Shown: positions 1 through 6,162, counted from the first letter of the stretch. The stretch is 8,693 bases of DNA from JAAYAY01 sp964429355 (GCA_964429355.1 CAYSCH010000395.1:1-8693); one strand, 5' to 3'. Notes: generated by a model from the sequence alone, not told the origin. Numbers and translations: made by a program.

Positions 1-126
1 TCAACGCGCGGCGAGCACGGAATCCTTGAGTGGCGCAATGAAGCCCTCTCGGATGAGTTTCGGGTCTTGCCGGGCCGACATGGTCTGCGCCACGCGATCG
101 AAACAGGCATTGACGGCCCCTTGATC
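1..126 (-). pseudogene. C-terminal fragment of an unidentified protein, cut by a transposase element end
   Basis: Read on the minus strand, this frame ends with a TGA formed by bases 3-1 and encodes about 42 residues ending in FIAPLKDSVLAAR. The composition looks protein-like (a mixed amphipathic helix, few rare residues). The frame stays open only to a TAG at 151-153, and it has an internal ATG at 81. The G/C hairpin and the 'ggggacacaatacctaatt' string that precede the RAYT transposase begin at about 126, so the likeliest reading is that element insertion or rearrangement removed the N-terminal part of this gene. I do not recognise the family, and a chance open frame of this length cannot be excluded. 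Confidence 0.25.
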
Positions 127-141
127 CCCCGAATTCCGGGG
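127..141. repeat. Hairpin at the left end of a RAYT/REP-type element
   Basis: CCCCG (127-131) and CGGGG (137-141) form a perfect 5-bp stem around an AATTC loop, followed by ACACAATACCTAATT. This 'attccggggacacaatac' type of string is a familiar flank of REP-associated tyrosine transposase genes. It lies 60 bp upstream of the transposase start at 201, so it is best read as the recognition end of that element. A degenerate partner, ATTCTGTCTTTCC, occurs at about 472-484, beyond the transposase remnant. Confidence 0.45.
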
Positions 142-200
142 ACACAATACCTAATTCGTGCTCCTTCTCGTGATCGAAGGCGAACTGGTAGCTTCCGGGC

Positions 201-465
201 ATGGCAAGATTGGCGAGGCTGGTTGTTCCTGGGATGCCGCATCACATCACGCAGCGCGGCAACCGCCGACAGCAGACGTTCTTCTGTGACGACTATCTGG
301 CCTACCTGGATCTGATGGCCGAGCAGCGCCAAGGCACACCTGAAAGGCCGGGACGACGGCCTGGTCTCCGTCGCGACTCTGCTGGTGATTGAGGGGGGAT
401 TGGAAAGCCTTCCTGAGAAGAACGGCGTGCAGGTTACGTCTGTCCACCTGGCGGCTCTCGCCTAA
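201..465 (+). pseudogene. REP-associated tyrosine transposase (RAYT, Y1_Tnp), internally deleted and frameshifted
   Basis: The first 42 residues, MARLARLVVPGMPHHITQRG followed by NRRQQTFF and DLMAEQ, are the classic N-terminus of RAYT transposases, including the H-I-T-Q-R-G-N strand. Intact family members run to roughly 200 residues or more, with the metal-binding H-x-H motif (MPNHVH) and the catalytic Tyr in the middle. Here all of that is missing. At about 328 the match moves to the +1 frame, where AHLKGRDDGLVSVATLL matches the late C-terminal part of the same family (the segment after 'W.WSSA'). About 100 codons are therefore lost between residue 42 and that block. The shifted frame runs to a TAA at 463-465, with an unrecognised tail after 396. 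The 201 frame itself stops at 390-392. The remnant cannot be catalytically active. Confidence 0.8.
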
Positions 466-489
466 CTCTTGATTCTGTCTTTCCATTTG

Positions 490-1086
490 TCAAAACTCCT
501 CGGCAATTGAGTAGCGCAAGCTCAGTTTGGCAATCCTGTCGACGGGCACCGGCAGCAACGCCCCGTCGGTTGGCATTACCACCCACGCACCGCCCATCGC
601 CCCCCCCTGTCGTGCCGGGTGAAACTTAACTTGATCATCCAACACATACTTCGCACCATCATTCGCAGTACAGCAGATGAAGCTCCGGATCTTGTTGACG
701 AAACGTTTGCCATTACCGAGGCCAAATACAATGTTTAATGCCCCATTCTCACCGATATCTGTAAAGAACACCTCACATATCTGGATCCAAGATTTTTCGA
801 CACACTGATCGACTACGGGCCTCTGCATCGAGAACGGACCATCAAAGCTCAACGTAAAGGTGTCTTCGCCCAAAGATTCCCGGTCTGCGAAACGGTTCTG
901 GGCAGGAGTGCCTACAGGAGCAGGGGTGTCTTCGCCCAAAGATTCCCGGTCTGCGAAACGATTACTCAGAAAGAAACGCCCAATTGCGACAACCGCTGGC
1001 GTCAGAAGAACCGTACCTACGCCTGCGCGAAATAACAGTATGCGACGCGATATGCGGCCATCCCGACGAGATTCCGTACCTTTCAT
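490..1086 (-). CDS. Hypothetical protein with Tat-like N-terminal signal/anchor and an internal 13-residue duplication
   Basis: This frame encodes 198 residues. I chose the ATG at 1086 over upstream in-frame starts because AAAGGAG sits 8 bases before it. Residues 11-40 read RISRRILLF followed by a hydrophobic stretch (AGVGTVLLTPAVVAIG), resembling a twin-arginine signal (S-R-R-x-x-L) or an uncleaved anchor; no clear A-x-A cleavage site is visible. Residues 42-54 and 64-76 are identical (NRFADRESLGEDT), separated by a Pro/Ala-rich linker (PAPVGTPAQ), and caused by a 36-bp DNA repeat. The remaining 120 residues form an apparently beta-rich domain with four cysteines (QCVEKSWIQIC, FICC) that I do not recognise. 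It lies between two decayed transposases, so it may be a recently acquired or stranded gene. The coding call is fairly sure; the function is unknown. Confidence 0.72.
   Translation of the reverse strand: MKGTESRRDGRISRRILLFRAGVGTVLLTPAVVAIGRFFLSNRFADRESLGEDTPAPVGTPAQNRFADRESLGEDTFTLSFDGPFSMQRPVVDQCVEKSWIQICEVFFTDIGENGALNIVFGLGNGKRFVNKIRSFICCTANDGAKYVLDDQVKFHPARQGGAMGGAWVVMPTDGALLPVPVDRIAKLSLRYSIAEEF
859..894. repeat. 36-bp direct repeat, copy A
   Basis: This is identical over all 36 bases to 925-960; the flanking bases on both sides differ. The two copies start 66 bp apart, an exact multiple of three, so the repeat is in frame within the hypothetical protein and yields residues 64-76 (NRFADRESLGEDT). 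Perfect identity at synonymous positions indicates a recent duplication or ongoing slippage/recombination rather than protein-level constraint. Confidence 0.95.
925..960. repeat. 36-bp direct repeat, copy B
   Basis: This is the second exact copy of the repeat at 859-894, and encodes residues 42-54 of the minus-strand hypothetical protein, just after its hydrophobic N-terminal segment. A 30-bp Pro/Ala-encoding spacer separates the two copies. Confidence 0.95.
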
Positions 1087-1220
1087 GACAACATCTCCTT
1101 TCAATACCATGAACCCTATCCTTATGCCGGGAGGGCAACTACTCGTTTCACGTCGCACTTTGAGCCCGCGGACATGCTTTGCCACTCGGTTCCAAATACC
1201 TTGTCGTGGCGACGACGCAT

Positions 1221-1373
1221 GTATTCGTCAATTCGGCGGTGGATGAACGTCAACCGATCGCAGGCCGAGAGACGGAACTGGAGGCGGTGCGTCGTTGTCT
1301 GAAGCGCGGCGGTCCGCTGGGCGATGCCGATTGGGTCGCTGCCCTCTGTCATCGGCAAGGACAGTCACTTTAG
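1221..1373 (+). pseudogene. C-terminal remnant of a second transposase (RAYT / REP-associated type)
   Basis: In this frame the residues VFVNSAVDERQPIAGRETEL, then EAVRRCLKRGGPLGDADWV, follow the usual tail of REP-associated transposases: 'VN....TE.ELEA(I/V)R.(S/C)(L/V).RG.P(F/L)G...W(V/I)'. No N-terminal half is found upstream; the frame reaches back only to about 1179 with unrelated sequence. The normal 'RLGLE.TLR.RGRP' ending is replaced by CHRQGQSL. This tail belongs to a different subfamily from the fragment at 201-465, so the two are probably separate insertions. It overlaps the last 9 bases of the TPR gene on the other strand. Confidence 0.5.
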
Positions 1374-2708
1374 CTTGCCTCGCAACCATTCTGCCAAGTG
1401 GGTTGGCGAAAGAACAAAGAACTGGACCCTGCGTCTTTCCTCTGCGGTTGGAGCGAGTCGCTTCCAGAGTTCAAGTTGTTCTTTCGGGACTGGCGTGGTT
1501 TCACGCTTTGTCAGCAGCGATATCCCCTTCGCTCGGTCGCCGCTTGCTTCCGCGTTTTTTCCGATACCGTCCCATGCAAGGGCACGGACAAAGTATACTC
1601 TCGCTGATGGTGTTGTCTCGAGCCGAAGAGCTTCTGTGCTGTCGCTGAGTGCTTCGTCGAATCGGCACGCTCGCAGACGAATCTCGGCTCGTGTCAAGTA
1701 ATGGAGATCACTGGGAGTCTCGCACAGGGAAAAGGCGGCATCGATATCGGCTATCGCCTCGTCCATCATGAGTTGTTGAAGATAGGCTCGCGCCCTAAGC
1801 AGGTAGCTCGTGTCAGACTTCGACTGCAACTCGATTGCCATCGTATAGTCGGCAATGGCGCCAACAGGATCGTTCAGGTATTCCGCACGTACCATGCCTC
1901 GCAAATGGTAGAGCCGTGCCCAGTACGGGCAATTCGAAATGGCCGTATCGAGGTGCATAAGGCACTTCTCTTTGCTCCCTCGCGTCGTTGATAACGGCTC
2001 TTCAATGGCCTTGAGGGCGACGTTTGCGATAAACCAGCGATATTGCTCTCTCCCTTCGTTGGGCACCAGCGGTTCCGCATGCAACAAGTCCTGCAAGGCG
2101 TTGTCGAAGTCTCCTTGTTCGAAGAGACAATATCCGCGCAGGAAGAAGTAGCGATAGTCCTTCGTGTCAGACGAGATCAGTTCATTACAGAGCCGAATCG
2201 CCAACTGCAACTCGGAAGCACGCGTTGCGCCCGTCAGGGAAGCCCCCTCTTGGGGTGTCGCTAGGTAGGCGTGGCAGCCTGCCATCAGAAACAGCGTTTC
2301 GTCATCGGGTAACAACCGATGCGCCTCCTCCAACGAGACGAGGGCCTCTTTCGCGTTGTTACGGTCAAGCATCAGCAGAAGGAGTCCTCGCATCTTGTGG
2401 CATTCGCCATCAAGAGGCGTCTGGCGGCAAAGTTCCTCCGAAGCTCGCATGGCCGTTTGCCGCTCGCGCAACGTGATGCTGGAAATCAATACTCCCGCCA
2501 GCGCCCTCACGTACTCTGGAGAGGAAGAAGGAACGCTCATGAATCGTTCCAGCGCATTCCCATACTCACCATTCTCGATTAGGTGTTGACCATCATCGAC
2601 AGCTGAAGGCTGAACCTCTCCCGCCTGTGCCAGAGATTTCGCAATTGTGAGGCTGGTCAGAAGGGTCAGCAGCGCGGCGCAAATTCGCGCAGAGTGTGCG
2701 AGGTTCAT
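1365..2708 (-). CDS. Exported tetratricopeptide-repeat (TPR) protein
   Basis: This frame encodes 447 residues from the ATG at 2708, chosen because GGGAGGG lies 5-6 bases upstream and because it begins a good Sec signal peptide: positive/polar residues 1-8, hydrophobic core 9-22, and A-x-A at 27-29 (cleavage before Gly30). An in-frame ATG 29 codons further upstream has no such support. Clear TPR helices with the W/L-G-Y-A-F-A-P pattern occur at about 185-215 (FFLRGYCLFEQGDFDNALQD), 264-297 (YHLRGMVRAEY...AIADYTMAIEL), 300-330 (YLLRARAYL...DEAIADIDAAF) and 335-364 (YLTRAEIRLRACRFDEALSD). Weaker repeats lie at 40-180 and 368-400. TPR proteins are protein-interaction scaffolds, and the signal peptide points to the periplasm or outer face. 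The partner is not evident: it is a single-gene transcript. The last codons overlap a transposase remnant on the other strand, which may have supplied or altered its C-terminal end. Confidence 0.85.
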   Translation of the reverse strand: MNLAHSARICAALLTLLTSLTIAKSLAQAGEVQPSAVDDGQHLIENGEYGNALERFMSVPSSSPEYVRALAGVLISSITLRERQTAMRASEELCRQTPLDGECHKMRGLLLLMLDRNNAKEALVSLEEAHRLLPDDETLFLMAGCHAYLATPQEGASLTGATRASELQLAIRLCNELISSDTKDYRYFFLRGYCLFEQGDFDNALQDLLHAEPLVPNEGREQYRWFIANVALKAIEEPLSTTRGSKEKCLMHLDTAISNCPYWARLYHLRGMVRAEYLNDPVGAIADYTMAIELQSKSDTSYLLRARAYLQQLMMDEAIADIDAAFSLCETPSDLHYLTRAEIRLRACRFDEALSDSTEALRLETTPSARVYFVRALAWDGIGKNAEASGDRAKGISLLTKRETTPVPKEQLELWKRLAPTAEERRRVQFFVLSPTHLAEWLRGKLK

Positions 2709-2742
2709 CAAAACCCTCCCGGCTAGTAAGGGTGATTCCAGA

Positions 2743-2771
2743 ATGTTATCCCTGGATTTCGACGAACGCAA
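2743..2771 (-). promoter_or_regulatory. Putative sigma70-type promoter of the TPR gene
   Basis: On the minus strand, TTGCGT (2771-2766) and TAACAT (2748-2743) are separated by exactly 17 bp. This predicts a start near 2736 and a leader of about 28 bases to the ATG at 2708. Neither hexamer is a strong match, so this rests mainly on spacing and position. The -35 element lies within the inverted repeat at 2761-2780. Confidence 0.4.
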
Positions 2772-2780
2772 GCGTTCGTC
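2761..2780. promoter_or_regulatory. 20-bp inverted repeat, candidate operator
   Basis: GACGAACGC-AA-GCGTTCGTC is a perfect 9-bp inverted repeat with a 2-base centre. The tiny loop argues against an RNA hairpin and for a dimeric repressor site. It lies over the predicted -35 region of the TPR gene, 53 bp before its start codon. The half-site does not match the BlaI-type TACGAC/GTCGTA sites further right, so a different regulator is implied. Confidence 0.45.
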
Positions 2781-3273
2781 TGTGTGACCTGCCAATTTGT
2801 CGTAAACGCACTACAAAAAACTGTTTCCATAGAATCCGAAGAATTGCCAGTCACTAGATCTGACAAGTCTGGGCAAAATGGGTAAAACCAACGCCTGTCA
2901 CGCCCGTTGCGCTACGCTCCGCGCGGGATAATTTTCTACGAACTCAATCGCCCCGTGGGTCGCAGGGCACTCGAGTATTTCTGCCAGCTCGGTTGTTACG
3001 TCGAGTGGAACGCCCTGCGAAGAAAGGTCGTTACGCGTGCCGAGTGCTGGCCTGCACAATGGGGGTATCGGAGTACAGCGAGGTTTTCGCTAAGTCCTTG
3101 CAGTTATAGGGCTCAGGATGATTGCCAGGTCGGTCGTCGGTGAGGTGGTGAGAAATGACGGTGAAAGATCCGGCCGGTGCAGGTGGTAGGCAGGGAAGAA
3201 TGGGGGAACGCTGATCGACGGTAATCGACGCTGATCTTGTGAGGCTCCTGTCCGGACTGGATGCAATCCTGTC
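2781..3273. other. Intergenic stretch without a supported gene
   Basis: This lies between the TPR gene control region and the end of the M56 protease gene. Open frames occur on both strands (for example minus 2898 to about 3085, and plus 2907-3143 from a TTG), but none has a Shine-Dalgarno sequence or a family signature. A GC-rich imperfect stem at 2903-2927 is followed by ATAATTTTC, and could be a weak plus-strand terminator. A GCTGATC-GACG pattern is repeated at about 3210-3236. I see no tRNA, no recognisable mobile element and no clear promoter in it. Confidence 0.5.
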
Positions 3274-3274
3274 C
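3254..3274 (-). terminator. Weak hairpin at the end of the protease gene
   Basis: GGAC-T-GGAT and ATCC-T-GTCC form a 9-position stem with one mismatch and a GCA loop. It begins at the last base of the TAG stop (3276-3274) of the minus-strand protease gene. There is no U-tract after it in the minus-strand direction, so it is at best a non-canonical terminator or an mRNA 3'-end stabiliser. Confidence 0.2.
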
Positions 3275-5643
3275 TACGGGTTCGCCTGCCGTGCCTTTCG
3301 CACTTCCTGCAATAGGGCGCTGATGCGGAGGTGGCCCTGGAAGGTCTGATGGATGTCCAGCTTCCCCGGGCCGGATTGCTGGATGGTTGCCGGTCCTCCG
3401 ACGCGATCCCAAGTCTCGGGTGCGACCGTGGTCGTGAGCAATTGAGCGAGTGCGCCGGTGTCGCCAGCTTCTGTCAGATCCTCAACCGGGTATTCGATCC
3501 GTTGAAGCTTCTGGGAGGCGACCCTCAAGGTTGTGATTCGAATCTCGTCCTTGTCGGCAATCCACACCAGGTCGAGATCTGCCAGCACAAGTGACAGCAT
3601 CGATCGCAGGGGAATTTCCCGCAACTTCCGGGTGATCGGCACGCTATCGCCAAACTGTTCGCCCTGCAAAGCTTGTTGATCCAAGCTCATTTTAACCGAG
3701 TGCTTCTCAGCCAGAAGAGCGATGACGTCCTTCAACGGCATTTCGATCACTGCGAGCGTGGTGACACTATTCAAAGCGTCGGCCATCGGTGTACCGGCCA
3801 ACGTGGGGGGCATCGCATCCCAGGCAGGCGGCACGGGCCGGAGTTCCTCGGCGTAGCGCAGTTCAATTCGCCTCTGAACATCGCAGCTCTGAGCGATCAC
3901 CAGCAGATTAGGACTGACGGAAGCCAGGCTACCGATCCCACCGACGCTATTCCACGAGAAATAATCCATGCTGTGCGTGATGTCCTCGCGCAGCCCTTTC
4001 ACGGGCGTTCGAATCTTATACACCGTCGCGTACCTGGGCGCTGCCCGGTGGGTCGTAACGAGCACCACGTTGTGCCGCACACACCAGATTAGATCGACGT
4101 CCCCGGTCACGAAATCCAAAGTCCGCGCCAGGGGCATACCCTCAAGACTCCGCGAGGTTTTTACATCTTGATCGATGCCCGCCTCGTCCAAAGCTCGCAG
4201 GTCCAGCACGATGTTGATGTTGTGATCCGAAGCGAGATGGGTGAGTATGTCTCGCACGGGTGTTTCGATGCATTCAACCCTGGAGCCCTGTCGCAAGGCA
4301 TCTACCATCCGTTCCCCACAATCCCTTTGCCTCGCGGCATCCTTGCCTTCAATCGCGAAGGGATCGGCGCCGACTACAGGCAGCGTGGATTCAGCAGGAC
4401 TGCCGACCGGCTCGCCCTGGACTGCGGCTGCCGCGATCTGCGGATCGGCACTGTCGCCGACCGCCTGAGTTTGCGCCACGGCCAGAACGCCGCCGAGGCA
4501 GACGATTGCTGCCACAGCCACAAGCCAAGTGCGCCCGGCGCCGCGTCGCGATGCCGAACGTTCGTCGGGCAGCAGCATGATACGGCGGATGCGCGCGAGC
4601 AGGCGGCCTCCCGTGGCGGCCATGGCGTAGGCCGGCGGAGTGCGGGCGAACTCGGCCAGGGCCACCAACGATTGGGCATAGACTTCGCGTTCGCGACAAG
4701 CCCGCATGGCCAGATCATCGGTGCAGAACTCGCGCTCGCAACGAATCCGGCGCGACAACCACCACACCGCCGGGTGGTAGAATAACACCGTTTCGACAAC
4801 CGCCTGGATGAGATTTACGAGGTAGTCGAGGCGCCGGATGTGGGCCAGTTCGTGAGCGAGCACGGCCTCGAACTGGGCCGGTGAAAGATGGGTCACCAGG
4901 CTCATGGGCAGAATGAGCACCGGCTTGATCCAGCCGATGACGACGGGCGCCATCATCTCGGCCGACTGACGCACGGCAATTGCACGGCGGAGCCCCAATT
5001 GTCGTGTGATGCTCTTCACCTTATCCAGAATGTCGCTGGTTGCCGGCTTACCCGCCCGGCGGAACCGTTGGGAGAGGCTCCACGCCGCCCCGTGCCACGC
5101 CGAGAGAAACGCAACACCGGCAAGCCAGACCCAGAAGACGAGTTGCAGGATCAGCCGGAGCCAGGGCGAGTAGGAAGGCGCAGTTCCGGGGCCTCCTGCG
5201 GAAGCCGTACGTGCATCGATGGACAGACAATCGATTGCCGCTTCTCCGGCAGGCGCATCGAAACTGAATGAGCCAGTTAGTGAAATGTCTTGCCGCGTGC
5301 CGGTTGCTGCAGGACCGACCTGTGGATTCCAGTCGGAGGAGGCGTACGGTTCACGGGCGACGGCATCGCTGGTCGGCTCAACAAGGAACACGTTGACGAC
5401 GGGCAGAACGGCCATGACCAACAGCCCAGCGCAGGCGACTGCGTAACGTGCATTGGCTCGTGAGTGCGGCCTCGAGGCACTCGGTTCCGCGTCAGTGCTC
5501 GGCGCCAGGTCGTCGCGAAGCAGTCGCAGGATGATTGCCACAGCAGCCGCCAGGAGCGCGCCCTGCCAGAGGAAGTGAAGCAGGGCCAAGGCTACGTATT
5601 GGGTCACATTCGGCGAGACCCATTGGAAAAGCTGGCCGGTCAT
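3274..5643 (-). CDS. M56-family membrane metalloprotease (BlaR1/MecR1-like) fused to two secretin/STN-like modules
   Basis: This frame encodes 789 residues. The start at 5643 overlaps the repressor's stop as ATGA, with GGGGG 8 bases upstream; a GTG five codons earlier is possible. Hydrophobic segments lie at about 18-40, 67-88, 161-184 and 372-391. The gluzincin domain carries HELAH at 264-268 (zinc ligands H264 and H268, catalytic E265) and CEREFCTDD at 302-310, with E305 the likely third ligand. In BlaR1/MecR1 this domain acts on the cytoplasmic side and leads to inactivation of the BlaI/MecI repressor. Instead of a penicillin-binding sensor, residues 455-789 hold two related modules (about 455-604 and 631-782). 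Each has an STN/secretin-N-like unit (P-L/V-x-D-I/V...L......I.....L, then L-R/E-x-x-P-L...L......DL.W), followed by a tail with W..VGG.(G/A).I. The signal is unknown. The protease assignment is firm; the fold of the sensor modules is inferred. Confidence 0.93.
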   Translation of the reverse strand: MTGQLFQWVSPNVTQYVALALLHFLWQGALLAAAVAIILRLLRDDLAPSTDAEPSASRPHSRANARYAVACAGLLVMAVLPVVNVFLVEPTSDAVAREPYASSDWNPQVGPAATGTRQDISLTGSFSFDAPAGEAAIDCLSIDARTASAGGPGTAPSYSPWLRLILQLVFWVWLAGVAFLSAWHGAAWSLSQRFRRAGKPATSDILDKVKSITRQLGLRRAIAVRQSAEMMAPVVIGWIKPVLILPMSLVTHLSPAQFEAVLAHELAHIRRLDYLVNLIQAVVETVLFYHPAVWWLSRRIRCEREFCTDDLAMRACREREVYAQSLVALAEFARTPPAYAMAATGGRLLARIRRIMLLPDERSASRRGAGRTWLVAVAAIVCLGGVLAVAQTQAVGDSADPQIAAAAVQGEPVGSPAESTLPVVGADPFAIEGKDAARQRDCGERMVDALRQGSRVECIETPVRDILTHLASDHNINIVLDLRALDEAGIDQDVKTSRSLEGMPLARTLDFVTGDVDLIWCVRHNVVLVTTHRAAPRYATVYKIRTPVKGLREDITHSMDYFSWNSVGGIGSLASVSPNLLVIAQSCDVQRRIELRYAEELRPVPPAWDAMPPTLAGTPMADALNSVTTLAVIEMPLKDVIALLAEKHSVKMSLDQQALQGEQFGDSVPITRKLREIPLRSMLSLVLADLDLVWIADKDEIRITTLRVASQKLQRIEYPVEDLTEAGDTGALAQLLTTTVAPETWDRVGGPATIQQSGPGKLDIHQTFQGHLRISALLQEVRKARQANP

Positions 5644-6029
5644 TTCTGTTTCCCCCACTGCTTCAGTTGACGTTTGATTTCGGCAATTTCCTCGTCACTG
5701 ACGTCGCCCGCCTCCAGGGCATGGAGAACGAGCTTCTGAACGGAGCCCTCAAACATGCGATCGACGAAGCGGCTGACGAGGGCCCGTTCGATGTCGTCCT
5801 CTTTGACGGCCGGAGTGTAGAGGTGAGAGCGCTGCGACTCGTCGCGGCGGACGAGTCCCTTCTCGACCATCCGCTGCATGAGTTTGAGTGTGGTCGTGTA
5901 CCGCGTTCGCGGGTCCCCACCCAGCAGTTCGTGCACATCGCGCACAGAAGACGCCCCCCGACTCCACAGCCTTCGCAGGATGGCCAGCTCGGCTTCTGAG
6001 GGCTGCGGCAGCTTTTTCTTTGGCGACAT
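5640..6029 (-). CDS. BlaI/MecI/CopY-family winged-helix transcriptional repressor
   Basis: This frame encodes 129 residues, the usual family length (MecI has 123). The start at 6029 is set by GGGAGG 5 bases upstream and by the N-terminal match. Residues 10-70 form the winged helix: PSEAELAILRRLW, then SSVRDVHELL, and the recognition region RTRYTTTLKLMQRMVEKGLV, ending with the wing SHLYTPAV. Residues 75-129 form the helical dimerisation domain (FVDRMFEGSVQKLVLHALEA, DEEIAEIKRQL). Family members bind dyad operators and are removed when the partner M56 protease is activated, usually by cleavage in the dimerisation domain. In staphylococcal BlaI/MecI that site is N101-F102 within SLVLNF; the aligned position here is H103-A104. 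The gene leads a two-gene operon and its promoter carries two operator-like dyads, so it should repress itself and the protease. Confidence 0.95.
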   Translation of the reverse strand: MSPKKKLPQPSEAELAILRRLWSRGASSVRDVHELLGGDPRTRYTTTLKLMQRMVEKGLVRRDESQRSHLYTPAVKEDDIERALVSRFVDRMFEGSVQKLVLHALEAGDVSDEEIAEIKRQLKQWGKQK

Positions 6030-6059
6030 CAGTTCCTCCCGCTGCAGTGGCGGCCGTAA

Positions 6060-6075
6060 TACGACACTCGTCGTA
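6060..6075. promoter_or_regulatory. BlaI-type operator 1 (promoter-proximal leader)
   Basis: TACGAC-ACTC-GTCGTA is a perfect 6-bp inverted repeat with a 4-bp centre, matching the TAC.AC...GT.GTA style of BlaI/MecI/CopY operators. It lies just downstream of the predicted transcription start and 31 bases before the repressor ATG. Its half-sites are identical to those of the second dyad. Confidence 0.8.
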
Positions 6076-6084
6076 CCGGACGGC

Positions 6085-6113
6085 AGTGTATACGACACGC
6101 GTCGTATGTGCAA
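6085..6113 (-). promoter_or_regulatory. Promoter of the repressor-protease operon
   Basis: On the minus strand, TTGCAC (6113-6108) and TACACT (6090-6085) are separated by exactly 17 bp. This predicts a start near 6078 and a 48-base leader. The spacer is filled by operator 2, the arrangement expected for repression by RNA polymerase exclusion. The hexamers are moderate matches to sigma70 consensus; the fit with the operators raises confidence. Confidence 0.6.
6090..6107. promoter_or_regulatory. BlaI-type operator 2 (in the promoter spacer)
   Basis: ATACGAC-ACGC-GTCGTAT is a perfect 7-bp inverted repeat with a 4-bp centre, and shares TACGAC/GTCGTA with operator 1. The two centres are 31 bp apart, close to three helical turns, so two repressor dimers would sit on the same DNA face. 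Confidence 0.82.
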
Positions 6114-6162
6114 GCGGAATGTTGGGGAGCTTGGGATTCTTTTCTTGGGGGGGACGGAGTAT

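Noticed and set aside
247..486. Minus-strand frame MERQNQELGES... starting 3 bases after the stop of the Tat-like gene, with GAGGAG upstream
   Set aside because: The ribosome-binding site is attractive, but most of the frame runs antisense to the transposase remnant and is Arg/Ser/Pro-rich, as expected of a shadow frame.
2793..2800. GTCGTA half-site near the TPR promoter as a third BlaI operator
   Set aside because: No matching TACGAC arm occurs at the required 4-bp spacing; a lone 6-mer is expected by chance.
2903..2931. GC-rich stem followed by ATAATTTTC as a plus-strand terminator
   Set aside because: The stem needs a 3-base bulge, the T-run is short, and no plus-strand gene precedes it.
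2898..3085. Minus-strand open frame ending in ELAEILECPATHGAIEFVEN then YPARSVAQRA
   Set aside because: It looks mildly protein-like, but there is no ATG or GTG start with a ribosome-binding site, the upstream frame is closed by TAG, and no family is recognised.
2907..3143. Plus-strand open frame of 78 codons in the intergenic stretch before the protease gene end
   Set aside because: It starts with TTG, has no Shine-Dalgarno sequence and no recognisable family pattern; composition is rich in Arg/Cys/Tyr as in chance frames of GC-rich DNA.
4391..4799. Two overlapping long open frames within the protease gene on the same strand
   Set aside because: They are shadow frames of the GC-rich M56 coding sequence, which has full family support in its own frame.
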